Shown here: one piece after another, positions 12,598 through 22,600 of the stretch
Position numbering within the stretch: position 1 is the stretch's first letter
Layout: every line of letters begins with the position of its first letter
Assembly (NCBI GenBank): GCA_025267735.1
Contig: CM046304.1
Location: forward strand, 14,694,001-14,758,000
Direction of reading: 5' to 3'
Source of the DNA: Mactra quadrangularis
Taxonomy: Eukaryota > Mollusca > Bivalvia > Venerida > Mactridae
Length of the DNA: 64,000 nt
Notes under the pieces: model-generated
The model's input: the letters and a program-made list of their open reading frames with translations, nothing else
Told to the model about the DNA's origin: nothing
Databases searched by the model: none
Program-made: the position numbers and the translations under genes

Positions 12598-13657
12598 ATG
12601 AGACATTATAAACAAAGTGATACTTACTTCTGTCGTTCAATGGATACAAAAATGGAAAGAGTCATGAATAAAAACAAAGTGCCAAGGAAGAGAGGAGAAG
12701 TTCTCATACATTCTTTTAAACAAAGTGATACTTACTTCTGTCGTTCAATGGATACAAAAATGGAAAAAGTCATGAATAACAACAAAGTGCCAAAGAAGAG
12801 CGGAGAAGTTATCACACGAGTAAAGCTTCCAGGCGATTGTGATATCTTCAATGAATTTGTGGAAGACGATTCAATGGAGTTTAGTGTATGCCTATTTAAA
12901 GCTGATACTTGTTTCATAATTCCTCAAGATGATGCACTATGGCATAAATTGTTGCACTTCAGACCAGATAAACAAAAAAAGTATCCCCAGTTCACAGGTT
13001 CGAAGTATTCGTCCTTCATTGTTTATAGAAACACGTTAGGCAAACTGGTGACTATTGGTAATGTTCCTGAGTGTAAACAAATGTTTACTGAGTTAGAAGA
13101 GAGAATTTCTTATTCACACAGAAGAGAAGTTGATTATTTTGATTTAATAAATGCTAGTAAGAAGACTAGTGGAAGCAGATCGCCACCAATAATACAAGCA
13201 AATAGTGAGTTCATTGGGAGAAATCGTGATTCACAGAGAAATGGGATTATGGCCTACATTAGTACATCATTTATTAATCATGACAAGGTTGTTCCACCCG
13301 GGCCCATTGCGGATAACGAAAAAATAGTTAAACCAGCCGATAAGAATACCTATGAGAACCCTCCGTACCCAGCACAAGAGAGTACACACGGTTTTGGCGA
13401 ACAAGCTGTATCAGGGTCTTATACTCGAAATGAATTGTTTAGATCGGACATTACTCATGAAGAGTCAGGTTTCCATAGATACAGTCCATCATTATATAGT
13501 GGATTGCAGCCGTCATCAGATCGTCCAACAAGATCCACACCAGCCCCAGCGTTTCCAGAATACAGAAACTACGCGACTCGGAAGGCAACCTTCGAGCGAT
13601 GGGGCCGAGTGTACCCTTCTGCGTCGGATTTTACCAATGCTGGATTTTTTCTTACAG
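12598..13657 (+). CDS. Gene A exon 1: N-terminal region and first half of BIR1
   Basis: It has 353 codons plus one base. Residues 1-74 are basic and hold two near-identical 36-residue copies. Residues about 80-180 form a compact-looking segment whose end (FIVYRNTLGKL...) resembles gene B (FILYPMNGRIL...). Residues about 190-315 are polar and rich in P, S and N, likely disordered. The end, from YRNYATRKATFERW to NAGFFLT, is the BIR N-terminal half (R..TF..W, AGF). The donor is G/GCAAGT, a GC donor with otherwise ideal consensus. A 118-codon frame at 13352-13708 is a shadow of this exon. Confidence 0.88.
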
Positions 13658-16600
13658 GCAAGTATCTATTTATTGTTTAGTACCCAGTGTCACGATTTTT
13701 TCGCATAATGGTTGCCATGCAAACAATTAAATCTACATTGTGCCGATATCGGCTAAATAACGATATGTTTTGTAAGTTTTCTGGATCATAGTAGGAACTA
13801 AATCAGCATAGTAAAAAAAATTTAAAATAGTGTTCACTTGTTTTAAAAATATGGCTATGCATGGGTTTTATAATTTTGATCACAGGTGGCCAGCAATCCC
13901 ATCAATAAAATGCCTTTAGTGGACGGGTTTGATATCCCTCTTTTGTCACTTGAAGAACTATGATTAAGAGGGATATCAAACCCGTCCACTAAAGGCATAT
14001 TATTGATGGGACTGCTGGTTTTACATTTGATGTCTCCAACGTTTATCATGTTTCCAGGAATTTAACTTACAGAATGTTTGAAGATAAAATGCATATTTAC
14101 AAGTGATAATGCTATAGTAAAAGTATAAACGACTTATTTCTTGAAGAAAACTTCGATTTTTTCAAAATATTGTCTCTTAATTAAGCTAGGGTGTAGAAAA
14201 TCCCTATGTCTCCAATGACAAATTCTTAAAGTTAGCTTCAAATTGTTAAAAAATTCAGACAGATATTTTTTCACACCTCATTCAACAAACGTTGTCTCCA
14301 AACTCCTATAACGTACGGGGACATTCATTTCAAGGCTTCATTAGGCTCACAGTTTTGCACTCTTTACATACTTTTTTGTGTAAGTAAAGTCCATAATGTT
14401 ATATCCTAATGATAAGATATTCATTTTAGCTGACATTTCATTGGTATTGGTAATTTATGAGCTCATTCATTAAAAAGTGAAGCGTAATTTTCACCACGTA
14501 ACGAACGGGACAATTAGTAAAATCAAATTATCTAACAAACCTTTTCAAATAGATATATAAATTCTACATTGAAATCATCTTAATTGATTAAATAAAAAGT
14601 TTATAAAGTGTTTTTATAATTCATTTAAGGTGCATATTTGTGACACACACAAAACCAGTAAATACAAAATGAAAAATAACGTACGAGTCCGTAACGTACG
14701 GGACAAAATGTGACACAATAATTGATAATCGTCTGAATATTTATGATAAATTGCTTTTGTAAGGTTCCTTAACATGCATTTAATCTTCACAGACGAAACT
14801 ATTATCTGAACGGCAATTATAATTAAATTGGTGATGTTCAAAAGTAACTAACAAGAGTTACGGGAAAATAAGGTACAGTTCTTGTTTTTAGCCAAAAATG
14901 ATGAATTGTTTGCATTGTTCTCAATTGAATACCATCTAGCTTTGAAATGCTAAATTAAAACAATGCATCGTTTGACCAAATTATAACTTTAGAATCATTT
15001 TAGCACACACTGCAATAATTTGATCAGGTCCATACATTAACTTACTTATTTAATAACGTACGGGACATTGTAGAATTGTCTAAATATGCATTTGTCGGAT
15101 GATTTGATGGTTTTAAATCACATGTTACCCCACTACAAAATAGTTTCTATTAGTTTATGCGTTAGTTTGCTATGTTTCTTTGTTAAACTTGTCACAAAAT
15201 TGTTGAATGTTGTTCTCTTGGAAAAATGATAATGGTTCACATAATCGTTGTAATTGAGAGATATTATTGCAGTTTTATATGTAAAACACAAGTACATTGA
15301 ATCGTAAAACAAATTACGCAACAATGTAAGTTGTATTCTTGCAGATTAACTTAGTTATCAATAGTTCAAATGACCCAACTGAAGTATATTACGTACGAGC
15401 CAATTTTGATAACGTACGGGACAAAAATTATATTCTTTATAGGTTGCTTTGTGGTGGTTCACATGCACACAAAGTTTTGTTATATCACTAAGGCAATGGT
15501 ATCTAACTATTTTAAACAGTTTTATACTATATTAAACTTGTTGGTATCGTTCTGGAACAATTGATATTAATGACATTTTGAAACAAATTAAACTAATGAA
15601 AATAGCGTATTCAATATTTATGTTTTTCTGACAGTATCTGGCTTACTCTTCAGTCTTTATCATTTATTCCGAAACATAATACGTTATAGAATGCAACCGT
15701 ATTGAATTTCTCAACAGATTGACCATTACTACTTTAAAATTATGAAATTTGCAGCACATGTTCGATTTTAATGCGCACATTTATTAATGCTAGGTGAGAC
15801 CTTTCACCAACCTCTATCTAAAAAAGTATACTAGTCCAGCTGAAAAGATTTTTATACTGCGTACAGAACATGTCTACAATGCCTTTAATTGATTTAAAAC
15901 TCATATTTGACGACATGAAAAAAATGAAAAAAATATGCCCATATGTCCACCTTCATTGGGATTGAGTCTAAAACAAGCACACGAAATGCTTCCTGAGTAA
16001 TAATTTTAAACATACTGTTTCCATAACTGAAAATGTCAAAGCTTTGGTTACTAATGTATGCGTTGACTTGTTTTATAACGCGCTTAATCACTGACGTTAA
16101 ATAAGGGTTAGAAAATAATTCGTAAATTGACACATACTAGGTCAATTGCGCGTAGCATCTTTATCAAAATATCAAATTTCTTATTTTCAGAAAATGCTCA
16201 GCCTACTTTTATTTTCAGAAAAATTGAAGTTACTTTTCGAAAATTTTAAACTGATAAATTCGTAAAATTTGCAATTTCGCAACCATGATTATGGAGTCTA
16301 ATTATAATTTTTCGATTTTCTTGTGTGATGTAGGCCTTGTGACAAGTGTTACCACTATTTACACAATTCATTTGATATAACTCTTTTATTCCACAATTCT
16401 ACCATATCGCAATAAATTGATTCCCAGTTGAACAATTAAAATAAAACTCAAAGGAGGGTATAAAAATTATATGGTTCTTTTTAGAACGATTTAGTCATCC
16501 TAACCATGTTTTATGTCACTCATTTGTCATAAAATGATCAGCGATTATATATTTCAATTACTATTCATATAGTCGTATCTTTTACATAGACGTAAATAGA

Positions 16601-19600
16601 TTGTTTGGTCTGAATACAAGATTAATGTCTAAACAAATGAATATTTCAGAATGATTGTGTCATTAAAATATACCTAGGAACAGTCGATAAGAATTGATCC
16701 GGCACTCAATGCATATTTGACAGGTTACGTTGATCTATATTTAGAACTGAAACATGTACGCCCACTTTGTATTCATGTAATGACTTGCATTTAAATATGA
16801 AAATAGCTATTTTCTAATCTTATCTTATCGTTTCTGGTCCATAAATATTACAAGTTGTATATATAACGCATGGAAAATAAGCTGTGCGTTTTTTCCTTCT
16901 AAAAAATCATAACTTAAAATTTGGCACCTTGGTCATAAATCAGTGCGTTTTTAGCCTGTCTAGACGGTTAAATGCAGAATTTAAGAGGTTTATTACAGCG
17001 TTGTAGCGTTTTATACACACTTCTTACATTTCACATAGCACACGTCTACAGATAAAGTTTCAACAGATAGCATCAGCTATTGGTTCATTATTCAAATGAA
17101 TATTTCAATGTGAAAAAGATATGAGGAAGTCACAACAAAATGTTTTTAGGGTGAATCAAATAGGTTCAAACTCGGAGGAGTAAATTATATCTCAGTTATT
17201 TCAAAGTTATCAAAGTTTGAATAATGTATATGAACATAAATTATCGTTGATGAGAGAGCAAACTTTAATGTTCAACAATTGTTGAAGTCACGTGCTAAAT
17301 TTAATCATAAAGATAAAAACACCCAAGAGATAAATGCTAAGAGAGACAAAACTTCCATGTAGCTAACCACTTTGGTATTTATTTCATGCGTCCATAATTT
17401 TCTGAATAGTAACATTAGTTAATTCAACATCATTAAATCTTAATGTTTAATTGAAGAAAACAAGAAGGAAAAAAGATACTCTTTTAATCATTCAGTCATT
17501 TGAAATAAATGAAAAAGGTTGGGAGCAATAAATAAAAGAAAGGACACTTGATTTCCAACTCGAAACATACTAACAGAATACAGTCCATAAAAAATTATAC
17601 ATATAATACATATACATATCGTGACTAAACGTGTTTTGATTCACAGTCTTACATTTAACACATCATTCGCAACTCCACGACCCTTCATTTAATCAATAAT
17701 TTTGTAGGAGTCAACAAAGAATATCGGAGTTTTTTGTATCATAGACGAGACAAAGCACGGGCAAAGCACGTAGTTCTTGTAGAAGCACACAAGGCACTGT
17801 AAAACATTTGCGTATGTGTATATGTGACTTAATATGTTCTTGAGCGACATTATCAATCAATGTATTTCAAATTAATGCATGAAAACGACACATTAATCAT
17901 CGTCTACCGTAGCACCATGCAAAGCCTTTGTATGATAATGTGACGTAAAGGTATTTCTAAAATGGCGTCTAAATATGTCCGAAGTTGTCTGGTGTAAAAG
18001 TACGTCGTCTTTAAGTACCTTCGTCTTCTCCTAATCAAATATGTTTATTCTGTATCAGATGAGGATGATTTAGTGAGATGTTTCCAGTGTGGTATAGGTC
18101 TCAGAGAGATAACAACTGAAACTATCCCATTAGTGGAACACGCGAAATATTCAAGAGAGTGTCCATTTCTTAAGGAGAGTCTTGGCACAGAGGAATTGAA
18201 TCAACTACAGGTACGATTTCTATAAAACTAACAAATACAAATGTGTCTTGAGGACCCTGGACCGGTCACATGAGAACTAGATTCTAAGAGCACCTGGTAC
18301 AAACTGTTATATATTGCTATATGAAAACCATAGGCGTAACTTGAACAATTATTGTAAAGAATCTTAGGGTAATGTCACATGCCATATATAGTTAGGCCTT
18401 AAAGTTTTAAAAAAGATTGTTTAACTCTTTGTGAAACTTAAATTGTTTTCCTAGGGCGGTGCTACCTTAGAACCCAAGTGTATCATTCGATTTTACTTTG
18501 TCGAACACGTTAAGGTAATGCCACAGAAAAAACAAAATAAGCTTCGATCGTTTCAGTTTTAGAGAACATTTTTTAAATATTTCCCTTCTCAACAAAAAGC
18601 TATTATTGTGATTTCTGCAGCGGTGCCAATTTAAACCCCGGGGCATTACCAATCGTTATAGATGCCTTGGGGTGAAGCCATATGCTAAATATGGAACACT
18701 TTGTAAACCTTGGTAATTCAGTGGCATAACTAGTTACATTTCTTGTTAACTACTTAAATGATTTGTTAGCTACATATAGTTATCTGGCGGCAGAAATACG
18801 TCGCAATTAAAAAGCGGGCCATTAACATTGTTGCCTTAACTTCTAGTATTATAGGATACACGTATGGCTTTTTATTGTTTAGGTACAAAGCCAGAATGCA
18901 CCAAGAGAGCCTACGTACCCGGGTAAGTAAAATTATCACCCCATAAACCATCTACTTATAAAAGATTTATAATATCAATTTCATGTTTCAAAATAAACAA
19001 AAATGAACACATCTATATTAAATGCCATAAAATTGATATACATTTGAACATTAACATGGATTACTTATAAAATACCCGATCTCGACCGAACTGAAAAACA
19101 ATGGAAATTACTGCATTGTAGGTAAAGTAGTTCGTGTAACAAGTTTTGACAACACAGTATTCACTATCGAGTACGCTTTCTGATGCCCCAGTACCGAGCT
19201 TGTAGCGTAATAAAACAACGAGTTATAAGGATAATGTACCAAAATGAATTATGCTATTCAATGATAAACAATCCGATGTCTTAACCACTCGCCAACGCAT
19301 GCTCCTTATCAATGTAATTTTTGTCGGCATTACAAGGCTGAGTTTATCATTGTCTCGTTTGATTAAAATGAGTTGATTCTTTAAATTGCCTTTAATTTAA
19401 ATTAATTTTCAAGCAATTTTATTTTAGTTGTTTTGTATTGCCAAGCTTCTGGAGAGAGTAGTTACCAGCTCAATAACCTCGACTCCTGACATAATATTTC
19501 AATATTATTAATATGTAATAAACTCAACGGACATTTTTGTTGTTGTCAATTTATGTATGTGCATGCTGTTCTGTCAAATACTGTTTTTAACCAATTTATC

Positions 19601-22600
19601 ATGAAATGGTTAGCAACTAGTTTTATGTATACTTCAAATGTGCCATCCGATTTGACAAACTCAACAAAAATGATGCCGTAAAACCCTAAAATAGCGGTAT
19701 TTTTTCTTTCAACTAGGGCGATCTCTTCAGAGCTTTTCTCGATATCGACACCCAGAGTACAGATTGTATACTACCAGATTGGCAACATTTGATAACTGGC
19801 CATCAGCACTAGGTCAACAACCAGAACAGCTTGCACAAGCAGGATTGTATTACACAGGTATAGTAAAAGTTGAATAGTAAAAATAACATTGGTGCCAATT
19901 GGTTAATCTTGCTGTAAACGAAGTTAAGGGAAGAAAAACAGATTTGAAAGTTGTTTGCGGTTATTTCCATACATTGAATGAATAATGTTTACCATGTGAC
20001 GTAACCGCTGTGAGAAGTTTGCTGATTGGGGTTGAGACGTTGGTATCAAAAGTCATAATTTCGAATTTACTTACACTTCTGATTTTACTTCCGCCATCGA
20101 TTGTCAATATTAACCGATTGAAGAAGGAGGAAATTAATGATGCATCTATAATTATGAGCACTTAGTATACCTGAAAACTATTGGCCTTTGTATAAATGAG
20201 GTCATATTTCATAGATACCAATTACAAGGAAAAAAAGTCCCCTTGTACAACAATGACAAGGAAAGAAATTCCCTGGTTCATCTAATAAATAGAAACATTC
20301 CTAAATACGGGAGCCCTGAAGGGACAACGTGATCGACATGATTAAATGAAAAATACTTAAAACACTTAGATAAATAAATATGTATATTTTTCAACATTTA
20401 TACTACACAACAATAACACATTATCTTTTCGGTTAATATTTTCTGCATTAATATTGTAAATGACTAAACAAAGCAAAGAAAATGCTGTAGAAAGTGAAAT
20501 TTAAACAGCATCTAAAGAACTTGCCCCTCTATGCTAAAATAATAAAGGGTTGCACCAAAACACATTCAGCTCTGAAATAGGGACCAGGATAGGGGTCATG
20601 TATCTGGTACGATTATAATGATGAATAATAGACAATGACTGAAGAACTTTCTACAGCATTTTCTTTGCTTTGTTTAGACATTTACAATATTATACAGAAA
20701 ATATAAACCAAAACCTTAATGTACACGAACAGCTTGCAACAAGGAAGTTATAACGCTAATTTATTTCCTTTATGTTATTGGTAAATTTTATTCAATTGCC
20801 AGTGAAGCATACATCAATTTTGCTGATTTAAACACTCAATACTTGATCGATATCACTATACATAGATGCGGATGTATATTTTTATCGATATATAGTACAG
20901 AAGAACAGTAGTGAGTATGATCAGGGATAATGGAAAAAAACTGTATAAATTTAAAAATGCATGAAAATACCTATTAGAAACATTTAACCAGTACTGTAAA
21001 TATAAGTTCCATACCTGACCAACTTATGTGGAAGACTGGTCGTAATCAAAGCGCTGATAACTCTGGCCGGACATGAGTTCAACAGGGCAAAACAAGACAG
21101 ATTAATTGATACTGTCGATACTATTGCCATTGTGGGTATTTTTTCACGCGTAGGTGTTAACGTGACTATATATCATGATGCCTAATCTGACTGTGCATGA
21201 CCGAATGTATTTGTTCTAAGTCTCAAAAGTTGTGGTTTCTAAGACCAAGGTAGCGAGCAAACCTTTCCACACAATTAAATGTATGCTTTATGAATATAAC
21301 ATATATTAAACGTATGACCATGTTAAGCAGTCTATATATTATTATGAATATTTTTATACAAGGAATTGATGATCTAGTCAGATGCTTTTCGTGTGATGGT
21401 GGCTTAAGGCGCTGGGAACCAGACGATAACCCATGGATTGAACATTGTCGTTGGTTCCCTACTTGTCCATTTGCAATAGAGGTTAAAGGCGAAGATTTTA
21501 TCAACATGGTCCTTTCTGCATCAGCGGAGATGGATGGGGTAATATTTTTTGTTAAAATCTAAAAATAATAAGAATCAGTTTAATTCGGTTACCATATACA
21601 GGACCCAGTGGTAGGACGTTCGCGTAGGGGCCGAACATTCCCTGATTTGATTTTCCACAAAGGGCACCGCTAGTTTCCTTGAGCAAAAATGTGCATGCAG
21701 TTGTTCCACTTCACTTAGGCGTAAAAGGAGAGAAGCTCAAACAGTGAATAACTTGGTGCTACAATTCTTGTGCACTGCAACTCCACTTGTGGAAACGCAT
21801 ATGTATTCAAAGTTTAAAGTCTTTCTGGTTTTTAATTTTTGAAATTGTACCGTCATGTTGTATTTATTCATTTGTGTTACAATTTGCTCATATGTATGTA
21901 CTTTGTAAACCGTGACAAAATAAAAGATATGTTCTGTTCTGTTTATATCGCAAGGTTATGCCCTGGAGAACGAACGCAAAGAAATAATAAATGGGAATAT
22001 TTAATAACTCTAGGATTGCCTAAGCTGAAATTATTGTTTGATCTTTTGCATCTCCACTCATTACAAAAAGCAAGTTCAACCTGACTAAGTTATGATCCCG
22101 ACAAGAAATGTACTATTAGAATAAATCAATGGCAAGTAACCCCTAACTTCATTAGGTGGAGTTATGTTTTTTGTGCCCTGCACTTCCTGTTGCCCCAGGG
22201 CGCATGTATACCAAATTTTAAAGTCATCCTGTTTTTATAGATGACAAAATTACGCGGTGGACATAAAAACTGCCCGCCTAGACAGACGCCCGCAATGGCT
22301 AACACTATAATACCTCCCGAATTATAGGGCGTATGAAAAACAAAGTTATAGAGCGTTGATGTAAATTATGAAATAAATGATTTTCACGTCTTTCATTGCA
22401 CTTCTAAAGCACTTATTTATTTAAATTGGCTTTAGAATTGTACGCTACACAATAAACCATAATTTAATTAAACCACTCCATGGTCACCTATAATGATTAA
22501 AGCCAACGCATTCAGATCATGAGCGTTTTCATAATTATGAAAAAAATACATCTGAAGATACAAACAGTTGAAATTTAGCATTACTTACGTCTGTCAGGAA

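Larger units (their letters stand above)
13658..18058 (+). other. Gene A intron 1 (4.4 kb, GC-AG type)
   Basis: It runs from GCAAGT at 13658 to TGTATCAG at 18058. It is AT-rich and holds the hairpin at 13890-14018, a cluster of CGTACGGGACA motifs (14309-15432), and near 17961 a fragment AAATGGCGTCTAAATATG shared with the repeat cluster at 9.8-10.3 kb. Small ORFs within it show no domain. Confidence 0.7.

Noticed and set aside
13352..13708. 118-codon plus-strand ORF
   Set aside because: Overlaps gene A exon 1 in another frame, with no domain; the exon frame carries the BIR motif.
13855..14049. 64-codon minus-strand ORF
   Set aside because: It spans the hairpin, so its two halves are mirror products of the palindrome rather than a protein.
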